64,000 bases of DNA from Lepiota brunneoincarnata (GCA_023014365.1 JAEBUN010000038.1:124001-188000); one strand, 5' to 3'; positions 22,721-33,353 are shown, counted from the first letter of the stretch. Numbers and translations are program-made. The notes: generated by a model from the sequence alone, not told the origin.

Positions 22721-22736
22721 GCACCCAGTTGGGTCT
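22721..22736. repeat. Left target-site duplication of LINE A5 (16 bp)
   Basis: GCACCCAGTTGGGTCT is repeated at 29306-29321 as GCACCCGGTTGGGTCT (one transition). It flanks the poly(T) end of LINE A5 and its 5' end. Confidence 0.85.
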
Positions 22737-23001
22737 TTTTTCTTTTTTTTTTTTTTTTTTTAATCTCCAATTTATTACGCGGGCCACATAGGGAGGCCGC
22801 ATGCAGCAATGTACTACAGTACAAATGACCGAGCCATACACTACAGGGTATCTGTACATATAATGCGTGACTGCAGATGCAGGCATGCGTTTCCCCATGC
22901 CCAGGGCAAAGCCACCCCAAACAAATGGAGGTGGGAGGATGGCTGCCGCCCAGTGCGCGGCACGGAAACCAAACCAGGGCGAGGTCCCCCCCCTGCGGGG
23001 G

Positions 23002-26000
23002 TTAGGGGTCAATTCCCACATAAATCCCTACATGCTGTCCGAAGACAGCAGGGGAATAACCAACTCCCTGGCCCGGACCCCACTGGGCGCCAGGCAGAGC
23101 TACTAGCCAATACCCCCCGGGGGGGGGCCCAGCCCTCTCAGCAAATGTGAACGCAGTCGGGGACACTTCGAGGAAAGCAATGAGAGCCTTGACCATAGCC
23201 AGGACCCCCGCCATGGAGTGCCTAGGGCAGCTCCAAAACACATGCTCACAAGTCTCCTCCCGAAACCCGCAGTGACAGGAATAGTCCTCCTGTGGGAAAA
23301 AGCACCTCCGATAGCCCCCTATTGGTGTGTAGTTAAGTATAGCGCGCATCATCCAGGCCATTACTGACACCGAGTGAGCGTGCGGGATCCAGGCCCCACC
23401 GTGGAGATACGTGGGCCGCAGGGGATGGTCGTTGTCCCTGGTGAGCTGGAGGAAACCATGTCCATGATGGTCAGGATCCTGGAACAAATCGATCCAGCGG
23501 TCCTGACACGAGCGTACTTCCTCCTTGCGGAGGTACTCGAGCAAGGCCCAGGGACGAGCCCCTACCCCAACGGGAGGTAGTGACCTAGTGAAGTCATGCA
23601 CCTGAGTATGGAAAGGCCACCTTGCACATGAAGGGACCTCCCAGAAATGAACTGAGCAGGCCAGATCCCCGGCAAACCACTCAGCAAGAAGGCGGCAGAC
23701 CACCAAGGAATGACCCTGGGTGGAGTGTACCAACGGGTCCACCACCCGCCTGGCCGAAGCCATTGAGTTGGTGAACAGGACAAGGCCAGCAGCGCCCTCA
23801 ACAGAAACTGCCTTGGACACCGCCAGCCGAACGGCAAAAAGCTCAGCCTTGGGAGCCGTAACCTTCCCCCCTGGAAGCCGAACCACATGAATGCAGCCCA
23901 GCCCCTGGAAAATCTGGGCAGCCAAAACCGCCTGGTGAACCTGGCGGGGCGGCAGACTTGCATCCGTCGCTGCCACCAGAACCCCCGGCTCAGCCTGCGC
24001 CCAGGCGAGAACCTGGTCAAGGGCCACGACATGGGCTACAAGGGCATCCTCTGCCCCCCAGTCATACGAGTGGAAGTGGACCCTGTCTGGGTACACATCC
24101 AAGAGACAATGCCCTGGCCAAGCCTCCGGCGCAACAACATCGAAAGGCCCGGCAAGGGCAGAGAGACGCTGGTTAGTGTCAACAACAGGCCCCTTCACCT
24201 TGACCAACTCACGGGGAGGGAGCCTGGCTATGGACCAGGCATGAGACTGGAGATCGCCGCTGTAGCCCCAACCAAGGAGGGCACAAACGGGATGGCCCGG
24301 AGCGAGCGTGGCGTACCGCAACTCAGTGCGGTCGTGAAGCTTCCGGAGATGAAGATGAATGGGGATCAGGCCCGCAATGGCCCCAACCCCCCCATCAGGC
24401 GACGTCCTAAAGGCACCAGTAATCCAGAGTGCAGCCTGATGCTGCATCCGGCGAAGGTGGTCCAAAGCGCCCTTACACCTGGTGCCCTGGTAGAACCACA
24501 AGCGAAAGCTGTACGTGGCTATAGGAACCATGCACGACTGATAAAGAAGGTGCTTCTGATCTGGCAGAAGCCCCCAGACAGAATTACCAAGCATCCCCAT
24601 GGCCTTGACCATGGAAATAGCCTTGGTAGAGTAAAAATGAACGTGCTCCTTAAACGTAAGGGCACGATTGAAATAGAAGCCCAGATACCTCCAATAGGTC
24701 TTGGGCCGAAGAGGGGTAGCACCAGTGAACGGGGGAAACCCCAAGTCCACCGGGGGATTCTCACCGGAACGATCCCATGAGAAATGGAAGAGTTCAGACT
24801 TGTCGTGCTCCACGACTAGTGCAAACCAGGTAAAGGTGTCGTGGACCACCTCATAGGATCTGTGGAGAAGGATGCAATTAGTGTCCAGGTCCCAGGCCTG
24901 CACCACGATGGTACCATTGTTGACATAAGACAGGAGCGAGAGGCCTGGCTGAGGGAGCCTCCGTTCGATAACGTACATGGCGGGAGCCAGGTAGAGACTG
25001 GACAGGACAGGTGAGAGGGCTGACCCTTGGCCCACCCCCACCTCCACCTGGAACAGTGCAGACAGGAAGGAGTTCCAGGCATAACTGGTAAACCTCCCCA
25101 TGAGATAAGAAGCAAAGAACTGGCCCACACAAGGGGAGAACCCCTGCCAAGCCAGAACTGCGAGAAGCATCCCATGGTTAAGGGATGGGAAAAACTGTGC
25201 AATGTCAAAGGCAAGAACACTCATCTTCAACCCGCAAGCCCACCTGCCACAGATCAGGTGCATAAGGTAGGCACCAGCATCTTTGGTGGACCGCTGGATC
25301 ACACCATCAAACTGGTTTGGATGGAACATGCCAAACTTGACAGCCTCAAACTGCAAGCGGCACACAATCATTTTCTTGATAAGCTTACCAAGAGTATTGA
25401 GAAGGACAATCGGTCTGAATGCCTTCGGAGTAGCATAGGAGGGCTTGCCAGGCTTCGGTATGATAACCGACATGCTCTCCTTAAAGTGACGAGGCCAATG
25501 CCCACATTCCATGCAGGCATCAGCAATCCAACAGACCAAATGGGTAACCGTCAGGCCCGCCAGAACGGACTTGAGGTATGTCCACATGATGTGGTCTGGA
25601 CTGGGCAACGACAGGGAAGAGCACGTGTGCAAGGCCTCGTGCATCTCCAAGTCGGAAAAGACTGGCCACTCCCATGGTGGGAGCGGATCAATCTGATCAA
25701 GAACCCCAACATTGACTGGGTGGTCATTGGTGGCATTGTAGGAACCATGGAGCCCTTCCCAGAGCTCCTCAAGAGTGTTGCAGGGGTGATTGCGATAGTG
25801 GATTGCCTTGCAGGGAGGCAACTTACATGCCCTGACCCAATCCATCAGGTCCCAGGGGCGCTTGTTGGTAGAAGCAATCTCCTCGATGCACTCATCGAAG
25901 AACTTGCGTTTGGTGGCCTTCCAGGTCCGCTTGAATGTGCGAGCATCCTCCCAGTCCCGAGACCGAGAATACACTGCATAAGCACGCAAGCACTTGTCAT

Positions 26001-26988
26001 CCCACCATGGCTTAGACCGCGAGACAATGCAGATTGTCCTGGAGTAGGCAAGCCACGCCTGGGAGAAGACTGCAGAGATAGCCAGGGCCACCTCATCGAT
26101 CCTGCCAGATGAGCCCAGGTCTGGATAATCCAGGCCCATAAGCCCCATCGAGACCTCAGCTAGGAACTTGGCCTTCTCGTCCAAGTCCCACTTCAGCAAG
26201 CGCCTAGGTACAGCCTCCTCAAAGGCTTCCAGAGGGACGGTGATCCGAAGGGGGCAATGGTCAGATTGACCCTGCAGATCGGGACACCGCGTGGGAAGTG
26301 GTAGATGGCCCACAGCCGCCCTCGCAAACACAAGGTCGATCATGGTAGAAGCAAGCCCCTCCTCAAAGGGGAAATGTGTGGGGCCCGGGTTCTCAGGGAG
26401 TGAGAGATCCAGGCCCAACGAATCCGCCGTTTCCAGCAGAGAGGCGGCAGCAGCGGGATTGTGGGGAGCCCATGGGTCCCACTGCGGCAAGTGGCAGTTA
26501 AAGTCCCCAGACATGAGGGCACACTGCGGGAGAGAGTCGATGGCATCCGCCAGATAGCAAATGCCTGACTGCCTGTCGTCCGAGTAGACATTGAGAAAGT
26601 ACACAGCCTCCCCATGCAGGAACATGGAGATTGCCATGATGTCACAGTGGTCGATGACATCATGCCGAAGCGAGGGCCGGAGCCGCATCATCTGGCTATA
26701 TACATACGCCATAACCCAAGGAGGCTGATCTGGGGAAGAGGGAGGGCGGAACAAGCACAGCCACTCCGGATGCTTGGGCACCCTGACAACCTCATCCCTG
26801 TCAGGGTCAGAGGAGGACAGAACATGGCAGATGGAGTGCCAGGGTGGCTCCTGCAGTAAGAACATATCAACCTCGTCTTTGAATTGTTCTAGCAAAGAGT
26901 CCACAAGAATGTAACTACAAAATACATTCTGTGGCCATATACAACATGCTCTCCTCAATCTCCTAGGTTCCTGACAGTCCCTATTCAT
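23002..26988 (-). CDS. LINE A5 ORF2: APE endonuclease, reverse transcriptase, RNase H (1328 aa)
   Basis: An uninterrupted 1328-residue frame starting MNRDCQEPRR, 71 nt after the ORF1 stop; the same start is found in LINEs A6 and A9. Order: APE-type endonuclease (residues about 20-270; FLLQEPPW, SGDFN, STMIDLVF, SDHCPL), linker, RT (about 480-750; IPKPGKPSYA, FDIAQFFPSLNH, GVGQGSALSP), RNase H (about 1000-1120; TDASLPP, FTNSMA where A2 has FTDSMA) and a C-terminal Cys/His motif (CHCGFREETCEHVFWSCP). The RT catalytic box is YVNN (codons at 24916-24927) instead of YVDD, and RNase H has lost an Asp, so the frame is intact but the enzyme is probably dead. It makes the element's cDNA by target-primed reverse transcription. 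Confidence 0.92.
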   Translation of the reverse strand: MNRDCQEPRRLRRACCIWPQNVFCSYILVDSLLEQFKDEVDMFLLQEPPWHSICHVLSSSDPDRDEVVRVPKHPEWLCLFRPPSSPDQPPWVMAYVYSQMMRLRPSLRHDVIDHCDIMAISMFLHGEAVYFLNVYSDDRQSGICYLADAIDSLPQCALMSGDFNCHLPQWDPWAPHNPAAAASLLETADSLGLDLSLPENPGPTHFPFEEGLASTMIDLVFARAAVGHLPLPTRCPDLQGQSDHCPLRITVPLEAFEEAVPRRLLKWDLDEKAKFLAEVSMGLMGLDYPDLGSSGRIDEVALAISAVFSQAWLAYSRTICIVSRSKPWWDDKCLRAYAVYSRSRDWEDARTFKRTWKATKRKFFDECIEEIASTNKRPWDLMDWVRACKLPPCKAIHYRNHPCNTLEELWEGLHGSYNATNDHPVNVGVLDQIDPLPPWEWPVFSDLEMHEALHTCSSLSLPSPDHIMWTYLKSVLAGLTVTHLVCWIADACMECGHWPRHFKESMSVIIPKPGKPSYATPKAFRPIVLLNTLGKLIKKMIVCRLQFEAVKFGMFHPNQFDGVIQRSTKDAGAYLMHLICGRWACGLKMSVLAFDIAQFFPSLNHGMLLAVLAWQGFSPCVGQFFASYLMGRFTSYAWNSFLSALFQVEVGVGQGSALSPVLSSLYLAPAMYVIERRLPQPGLSLLSYVNNGTIVVQAWDLDTNCILLHRSYEVVHDTFTWFALVVEHDKSELFHFSWDRSGENPPVDLGFPPFTGATPLRPKTYWRYLGFYFNRALTFKEHVHFYSTKAISMVKAMGMLGNSVWGLLPDQKHLLYQSCMVPIATYSFRLWFYQGTRCKGALDHLRRMQHQAALWITGAFRTSPDGGVGAIAGLIPIHLHLRKLHDRTELRYATLAPGHPVCALLGWGYSGDLQSHAWSIARLPPRELVKVKGPVVDTNQRLSALAGPFDVVAPEAWPGHCLLDVYPDRVHFHSYDWGAEDALVAHVVALDQVLAWAQAEPGVLVAATDASLPPRQVHQAVLAAQIFQGLGCIHVVRLPGGKVTAPKAELFAVRLAVSKAVSVEGAAGLVLFTNSMASARRVVDPLVHSTQGHSLVVCRLLAEWFAGDLACSVHFWEVPSCARWPFHTQVHDFTRSLPPVGVGARPWALLEYLRKEEVRSCQDRWIDLFQDPDHHGHGFLQLTRDNDHPLRPTYLHGGAWIPHAHSVSVMAWMMRAILNYTPIGGYRRCFFPQEDYSCHCGFREETCEHVFWSCPRHSMAGVLAMVKALIAFLEVSPTAFTFAERAGPPPGGYWLVALPGAQWGPGQGVGYSPAVFGQHVGIYVGIDP

Positions 26989-27059
26989 TGGGGTAAGTGG
27001 GGTCGATGCAGTTGGGAATGGACCCTTACTGGAGAATTGTACCGGCGCTCAATCCACTC

Positions 27060-29188
27060 CTAATTGAAGCGGTGAGCCCAGAACGGGCAGGCTGAAGCCG
27101 ACGCAGCGTGAGCGCCACCACAGTTCACGCACACAGGTGCATGAGGGCAGGGACAGTCAGCAGGGGTGGGGGCAATGGGCGGCCTGTGGTTGGGCTGTCC
27201 CTTGCAGCATGCAGCAAACACCCGATGGTTAGTCGGGGAATGCGGACCACCACAATGAGAGCAGCGGATAGCCTCACATTGGCAGGCTAAGGAGGGGTGA
27301 CCCCACTTCCAGCAGCGCTGGCAAAGGGGAACACCGGGGTTGGCCTTGGCAGGGATAATCCTGCATGGGGTGCCATCGATAGTGATGACACGTTGGGAGA
27401 CCGTCTTCGCGTTGGAGCCCTGTTGAGAGTCCCAGATTTCGAAGAACATGGTGGCCGTGTCGGCGGCCCTCGAGTTCTTGACGATGCGCAGCCTGGTGGC
27501 CAGCATGAAGTATTCAGACCACACAGAGCACTGCATGGCCTTGACAACCCTGTCGGGCATGAGCCAGGGCTGACTGCTCCAGAACATAGGCACGTCGAGG
27601 AGCTTAAGGTAGCTCTTTGACCGAGGGAGGTTCGCGTCCACCATGGCCTGAGGCCAGTTTGCGCGGACCACGTTCCTGATAGTGTTAATGTCCAGTTCAC
27701 TGGGCATGGCGGTGGTGTAGCAAGCTACATGTGCGTCCATTTGCTGGACCCGCTCGATGCAAACAAGCGAGCCCGCAGAAGCCAGAGCGGCAGCCGCCAC
27801 CCGATGAATCTCCACACAGACGACGGGGCCCAGATTAACCGGGAGACCACCCCCTGCAAGGGTGAGCATGACCTGCTTGTGCAAAGGTCCAAACGTAGTC
27901 ATCCTGGGCTTGGGGGCCCTGGGTGGCTGCTGGGCGGCTGCCACCTGCCAATGAAACGAGACCACCTTATGGGAAGGCAGCCCCAGGAGAGCATGCACCA
28001 AGTCAACCAGACCCGACAGGGATGAGACAGCTGCAGCCACCTAGGAGCAGGGTGGGGAATGAGGCTTGGTAGCCAAGTTGATGCGTGGAGGGGGGGGACC
28101 AGGGGGCAGCCTCGCAGCCAACCGCACCCTATCCGCCGCCAACAGCAGAGGAACGAGGGCGGCATGCGCTGTCCTGATATGGGATGGCTGCTGTCCCGCA
28201 CTGGGGTTACGAGCCACTGGCACAGGATTGCCCAACCCCATACAGGCCAGGTTCCTGAAGAATTGCTGAGTGGGTGCAGGATGCACATACCCAGCAGGAA
28301 AACGCCCCAAATCCTCCGGCGGGGGGGGGAGGCAGGGGGAGGTTACCCTCCACAGGGGGGCAGCGAGAGCCACCAGCCCGTGAAGCACCATCCATCTCCA
28401 TAGAAGCCACAGAGGCCCTAGGAGAGGGGGTGTGCATACTGCCTGCCACCCCGACAGGGGCAGCCACCGCAGCAGAGTCCAGCCGTTTGCCCTTCCCTTG
28501 TGCAGGGGTAGGGGTGCTTGGCCTGGACAGACCATACACCTCAGAGGCCCACTCATGGAGTCTGTGGGTGTGCTCACCCTCTGTAAAGGGGACATCGTCC
28601 CAGTCATACTCCTCCACCTCGTGGAAGAGCCTGGCCAGGGAGCAGGCGACCTCCAACCTGCCGCCGTCAGAGAAAGGGGCCCTCCTGGCTCTCTCCAGCC
28701 AGAGGGCAACCATGTCGAGCACGTCCACCACGATCCCAGCCTCACCCTCCACATTTGCAATACCGCGAGAGAGGGTGAGAAAGGTGGGGACAAAGTCGGG
28801 ATCCTCCTCCTCATCCACAGCAAAAGCAGGGCTGGGGGACGGCTCGGGGCCAGGGGTGTTGACCGCCATCCTGGCCAAACCGGAAACCAATTTGAGGTCA
28901 AGGTCCTGCCTGAAGGAGATGGACGGCTCGGGCGTGCAGGTGTGCTTGGGACGGGGGGTCACCGGAGCATCATCTGGGTAAACGGCGGACTCACGAGGCC
29001 TTTTGGGGGCCTCGGCAGCCAGAGCGGGGACCACAGCCTGCAACACAGAACTGTAGCCAGGTCGAGAGGAGCCGGGGGGAGGCATCCTGAGTGCGGGAGA
29101 TAGCCATAGCGAGGGGGTCTGGTGACGAAGGATCCACCGGTGGAGGAGCCTCCACTCCCTGAGAGGAACAAGTAGACCTAGGAGGCAT
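27060..29188 (-). pseudogene. LINE A5 ORF1: Gag-like RNA-binding protein with zinc knuckles, broken
   Basis: Minus-strand ORF1 starting at 29188 (MPPRSTCSSQ). The N-terminal half is Pro/Ser/Glu-rich (KRPRESAVYPDD, WASEVYGLSRP). The C-terminal half has a conserved core (PRSKSYLKLLDVP, VVKAMQCSVWSEYF) and three knuckles: CQRCWKWGHPSLAC, CSHCGGPHSPTNH and CVNCGGAHAASASAC. Lesions are a one-base insertion in a C run near 29083, a frameshift in the C run near 28325, and a TAG at 28041-28043. ORF1 binds the LINE RNA in related elements. Confidence 0.85.
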
Positions 29189-29305
29189 GCATGTAGGAAG
29201 TTAAGATCGAGGATCAGACCACTAGAGCTCGCTGTGTAGAACGATGGAGGGGTTGGCTTGTGGCTGTGCAAGCAAGTTGGTGGCGGTTGACTTCCAAGAA
29301 GGGAT

Positions 29306-29654
29306 GCACCCGGTTGGGTCTGGGCTGGGGTGTTGGTTATTCCCCTGCTGCCTTTGGGTGGCATATAGGGATTTATGTGGGAATTAACCCCTAACCCCTG
29401 ATAAGGGGGGGGACCTTGCCCCAGTTTTGTTCTCACACCACATGCTGGGTGGCAGCTGTCCTCCCACCTCTGTTTGTTTGGGGCGGCTTCATCCTGGGCA
29501 TGGGGAAATGCATACCTGCATCTGCGGTCATGCGTTGTATGTACAGATACCCTGTAGCTTACAGCTTGGGTTGTACCATAGTTAGTAGCTGCACACAGCC
29601 TCCCTACATGGCCTGCGTTATAAATTGGAGATTTAAAAAAAAAAAAAAAAAAAA
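29306..29654 (+). mobile_element. LINE A4, 3' UTR remainder and poly(A)
   Basis: Resumes at the second copy of the A5 target duplication (29306-29321). It continues through the family-A 3' UTR to GCGTTATAAATTGGAGATTT and 20 A residues (29635-29654). No gene. Confidence 0.9.
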
Positions 29655-29710
29655 GACTGCATTTGGGCACTGCATTATAAATTGTTGATTTCAAAAAAAA
29701 AAAAAAAAAA
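29655..29710 (+). repeat. Minimal LINE-B 3' tail (about 37 bp plus poly(A))
   Basis: GACTGCATTTGGGCACTGCA, then TATAAATTGTTGATTTC and 19 A residues. This equals the last bases of LINE B (compare 42273-42334), directly behind the poly(A) of LINE A4. It is an extremely 5'-truncated retroposition or a leftover of a larger copy. Confidence 0.7.
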
Positions 29711-31475
29711 CCAGGATCTCAGGCCCCTGATCGATCTCAAGAAGTGCAGCCCTTTGGACCATGCTCCTCTAACCCTAGTTCTCCTGGTCACTTGTTTTAT
29801 GACTGGTGTGATCCGTCAAGTTCTGAAGCCCAATAGCAATGAGGAATTGAAGTTTGTGGCATAGATATGTGAGGGACTAGCCACTCTGTGGCTGCCCCTG
29901 AACACCCCTGCAGAGGTGGAGCTTGCAGCCCTGGCTGTGGCTTGCATTATCTCCCAGACCTGGGATGCCTTCTCTGAGGAGGTGTTCATTGTTGGGTAGT
30001 CTAATCCCTGGTGGAACGATGACTGCACCACTGCCATCTGGGTATATTGGGTGTCCCCCTCAGGGGACGTGTGGTTTGAGTTCTGACAAGTTGTTAAGGC
30101 CATCAAATGCAAGTTCTTTGATGATAAGATCAAGGAGATTGCCTCCACAAACAAGCACCCCTGGGACCTTATGGCCTGGGTTAAACAGTGCAAACTTCCA
30201 GTGTGCAACACAATCCAGCACAATGGTGTGCTATATCATGATATGGACTCCCTTTGGGATGCCCTTCATGGGACCTACAATGTGGCCTCTGGCCATGCTG
30301 TGGATCTCTCTGTGCTGGATGCTCTCCCTGCACCAGCAGAGAGGGCGTGGTACCCATTCTCGACCTTGGAGCTTGAGGACGCTCTGCATTCTTGTGCAAA
30401 GAGGTCTGCTCCCAGGATCCTGCTGTATGTTTGTTAGTCTCACCAACGCTTGCCTGACGGCAGGACATTGGCCTGACTACTTCAAGGAGTCTAACTTGGT
30501 GGTCATACCTAAACTAGGAAAACCCTCATACTCTACACCCAAGGCCTTCAGGCCAATCATGTTGTTGAACATGTTGGGTAAGCTTGTGGAGAAAATAATC
30601 TCCAACTGCCTCCAGTTTGACTGTGTCAAGTGGGGAGTGTTTCATCCCAACCAGGTTGGTGGCATACACCAGAAGTCTACTGAAGATACCAGGTTAATCC
30701 TCACTCATCTTGTTCATGCAGGGTGGGCTCAGGGACTGCGTACGAGTGTTATCACCTTTGACATTGCTCAGTTCTTTCCATTGCTGAATCACAACATGAT
30801 TCTGGCAGTTCTTTTACAATCGGGATTCATGCCTGAGCTGGTGCAGTTCTTTGATTCCTATCTGGTCAGAAGGTCTACCACTTACTTGTGGAACTCCTTC
30901 TGGTCTGACCCCAGGCAGGCAGATGTGGGTGTGGAGCAGGCTCTGCTCTGTCTCCAGTCCTCTCCACTCTGTACTTTGCACCTCTGGTATATCTGTACTG
31001 CCAGAGGACCCCTGGCCTTGGTGTTGACATGCTTTCATATGTTGATGATGGGACTCTCATAGTCCAGTCCAGAACTTGGGAGGACAATGTCTCTGCCCTG
31101 CAGACAGCTTACCGCTGCGTGCATGGGCTCTTTGACTTGTTTGGCCTCACGCTTGAACATACCAAGTCCAAGGTCTTCCACTTCTCTTGCAACCCAAGGG
31201 ATGCCAACCTACCCATTGACCTGGGCTTCCATCCATATACAGGGGTTACCCCCTTGAGGCCCAAGCCATTCTGGCGGTACTTGGGTTTCTATTTCGACCA
31301 TGCTCTCACTTTTTGTGAGCATGTGTGCTACTATTCTACCAAGGCCTTCTCTACAGTTGGTGTGATGGAGATGCTTGGTAATTCTACCCAGGGGCTGCTT
31401 TCTGACCAGAAGTACCTCCTTTACTGGCCCTGCATTGTTTCTATAGCTACATATGGGTTCCGCATGTGGTATCAC
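29711..31475 (+). pseudogene. LINE B2, part 1: EN-RT linker and RT (interrupted by gypsy2)
   Basis: Plus-strand family-B ORF2: PAEVELAALAVACIIS, PWWNDDC, then RT motifs IPKLGKPSYS, FDIAQFFPLLNH and an intact YVDDGTLIV (catalytic codons at about 31038-31049). Compared with B1 there are stops near 29998 and 30085, a deletion of about 20 codons near 30415, and a frameshift near 30930. It ends in YGFRMWYH, where gypsy2 is inserted (31471-31475, ATCAC, is its TSD). It continues at 39318. Confidence 0.85.
31471..31475. repeat. Left target-site duplication of gypsy2 (ATCAC)
   Basis: ATCAC precedes the left LTR and recurs at 39318-39322 after the right LTR. Joining the flanks restores LINE B2 coding sequence. 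Confidence 0.95.
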
Positions 31476-32136
31476 TGTTAGAGCTGGTGCGGGTCAGGAC
31501 CGAAGCGGAGGGTCAGGGTGGTATCCTTGATATAAGGTAACTGGGGGACAGGGCAAAGTCAGTATGTAGACTTCGGAACCGAGGCAGAGTACTTCGGGCG
31601 GGGGGTTGGACTTGCAGCCTCAGCTTATGTGCTGTGCCCTCCTACTGTCCTAGTCCGTATTTCAGGAAGTTGGAGCCGAAGCAGAGCGAGGCAGAAGAGA
31701 GGAGAGGATAGGGAACAGGGAGCTGGTCCGCTGCTCAATTTGATTATCAGACTGAGGAGTACAAGCCAAGTACCTACGGTATATATACTACTGGCCTTAC
31801 AAACTATGACTCGTACTGACTACGTGCGGAGCGAAGCGGAGACCAATCTAGTTACAAACGGATTACAAACGGATTATGAATGGAATGGAAACGGGTACAG
31901 GTATGGAGACTAATAACATATCTTGACTACGGACGGGAAATGGAGATGGGGGTATGAGACACCGAGGGTCAGGTGACCACAGCACATGTGGAGGTGGTCA
32001 CGTGATCGGGGCAGTGGGTTGCGGTCAGAGCAGGTTGGGGCCAAGTCAGAGGGCAGAGGGTTGTTGTGTGGAACACGCATGGAATCGAGAAGCCGAAGTT
32101 TAAATGATTAGACTCTGAGTTGGCATGGATATGACA
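31476..32136 (-). repeat. gypsy2 3' LTR (left end)
   Basis: 661 bp, plus strand TGTTAGAGC...GGATATGACA. Same length as the right LTR and the gypsy3 LTR. Confidence 0.95.
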
Positions 32137-32149
32137 GTGCCCCCCCTTT
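32137..32149 (-). other. gypsy2 polypurine tract
   Basis: Plus strand GTGCCCCCCCTTT, i.e. AAAGGGGGGGCAC on the sense strand, directly beside the 3' LTR. This is where plus-strand DNA synthesis normally starts. Confidence 0.7.
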
Positions 32150-32211
32150 AGGGCCGAGCCTCGAGGCCCAAGGCGGTCTAGGCTGGGGCCCATCAGAAAG
32201 TTCCGGCAGGG

Positions 32212-32218
32212 TATAAAA
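32212..32218 (+). promoter_or_regulatory. TATA box of the antisense gene in gypsy2
   Basis: TATAAAA lies 57 bp upstream of the ATG at 32269, outside the LTR and on the strand opposite to the retroelement genes. With the downstream AATAAA it suggests an independent transcription unit. Confidence 0.6.
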
Positions 32219-32813
32219 ACGGTGAACTGGTTCGATTTAAAAAAAACACAACTTGACCTCTTACTCCCATGAGCAGACAACCCTCCCGACAGCTGACCGC
32301 CATGGAGCGCAAGGCGCAATTGTTGAGGGAGAAGGCGGAGCAAGAGGAGCAAGAGTGGCTGGAAATCGAGAGGCTGGAGGAGGAGGAGCAACGAGAGGAG
32401 GAGGAGCGGCAGCGGATGATAGCATTGCGCCAGTGACAAGCGGAGGAGTGGGCAAGAGAGCATATGGCGGAAGATATCAGGCAGCAACAAGATGAGGCTG
32501 CCGAGGCAGAGCATCAGGCAATTCGGGCCCAACTCGTTGCAATGACTACAGGGGCCTTGTCGAGCCGTCCGTCGGAAGAACCAATGCAGGTAGATACGGA
32601 GGAGTCAGATTCCGAATACACAGATAGGGATGAGGCGAGAGATGAGGAGGAGGAGGAGGAGGAGGAGGAGGCCTCTGGGGATTCAGGGGATAAGGGTAAG
32701 GGGAAGGCAAAGGCGAGGGCAGCCCCGCGATGGGGCCATGCGAACGTATTCAGGGGTGAGAACCCCTGCTGGAGGTGTCAGCGAGACGAGGTCCTGTGTG
32801 AGGTCGCCGGCGG

Positions 32814-32861
32814 GTAAGTCATTTTGAGGGTTTCCAGGCTACATACTGATAGTTTTTTTAG
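32814..32861 (+). other. Inferred intron 1 of the antisense gene
   Basis: 48 nt, GTAAGT...TTTTTTTAG. Removing it joins the two cysteine triads of the zinc cluster in one frame. Confidence 0.7.
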
Positions 32862-32968
32862 TAACACCAGGAGTTGCCGTCGGTGCAGCAAAATGAAGAA
32901 ACGGTGCGGGGGTCAAGAGGAGACGGAGCTGAGTGGGGCCGGGGGGATGTCAGGCCACCAATTCAAAG

Positions 32969-33018
32969 GTGAGTAGGGGTTTCTGACTGCGAGGTTTGCT
33001 GACCAAATGATCCCATAG
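32969..33018 (+). other. Inferred intron 2 of the antisense gene
   Basis: 50 nt, GTGAGT...CCCATAG. Removing it continues the frame into the open stretch that ends at TAG 33339-33341. Confidence 0.65.
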
Positions 33019-33353
33019 AGCTGAAGCGACTTATCGAGGAGGGGCACCAGAAGACCCTCAAGCGGGTCAATATCATGGAGGTGCGGCTTGCACAGGCCAT
33101 CACTCGATTGGGGGAGAGGGTGGACAAGGTTGAGCTGACGGCTGGCCGCTATGAACAGTTGCAGCATTGGGAGGCGCAGGTGGATGGTAACTGGTTGAGT
33201 AGGGGTATTACAGAGATGGAGGAGACGGAGGAGTCAGAGGAGTTGGAGAGCATCGGAGGCATTTCGGAAGAGGAAGTGCAAGGTATGATGGAGGATGCGG
33301 CAGCGCCGCCCCGCAACTCTGGGAACAATACGGACAGGTAGTTGTACTTGTCC

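Larger units (their letters stand above)
20796..22736 (+). mobile_element. LINE A4, main part (interrupted by LINE A5)
   Basis: Plus-strand LINE A fragment beginning in RT motif B (LSGLYLAP). It is interrupted in its 3' UTR by LINE A5 and resumes at 29306, reaching its poly(A) at 29635-29654. The last 16 bases (22721-22736) are the target-site duplication of A5. Confidence 0.9.
22737..29305 (-). mobile_element. LINE A5: full-length Tad1-like LINE with target-site duplication
   Basis: About 6.57 kb on the minus strand with a T run at 22737-22761 (poly(A)), 3' UTR, ORF2 (23002-26988), ORF1 (27060-29188) and a short 5' UTR. The 5' end (reverse complement of GACTTCCAAGAAG, about 29301) is shared exactly with LINE A6 at 63807, so it is the true start. 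It inserted antisense into the 3' UTR of LINE A4. The RT is catalytically dead (YVNN) and ORF1 is broken. Confidence 0.93.
32269..33341 (+). pseudogene. Antisense spliced gene inside gypsy2: Zn2Cys6-like zinc-cluster protein
   Basis: Inferred exons 32269-32813, 32862-32968 and 33019-33341, joined by GT...AG introns of 48 and 50 nt that keep the frame (324 aa). Order: a Glu/Arg-rich coiled-coil-like N-terminus (residues about 10-90), an acidic Asp/Glu stretch, a basic KGKGKAKAR patch, then CWRCQRDEVLC and, across intron 1, CRRCSKMKKRC. Each half is CX2CX6C with a basic second half, like fungal binuclear zinc clusters. A second helical/heptad-like region and an acidic tail follow. One TGA (32434-32436) interrupts exon 1 where CGA fits. 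A DNA-binding or regulatory role is inferred only. Gypsy3 is truncated before this region, so no second copy can be compared. Confidence 0.72.

Noticed and set aside
18442..29654. A3 plus A4 as a single twin-primed LINE insertion
   Set aside because: The two segments overlap by roughly 200 codons of RT with clear sequence differences, so they come from different copies. The same holds for A10/A7 at 55397.
32464..32817. The 117-codon ORF at 32464 as a complete gene
   Set aside because: It is the 3' part of exon 1 of the antisense gene. The frame extends upstream through one TGA to the ATG at 32269 and downstream by splicing.
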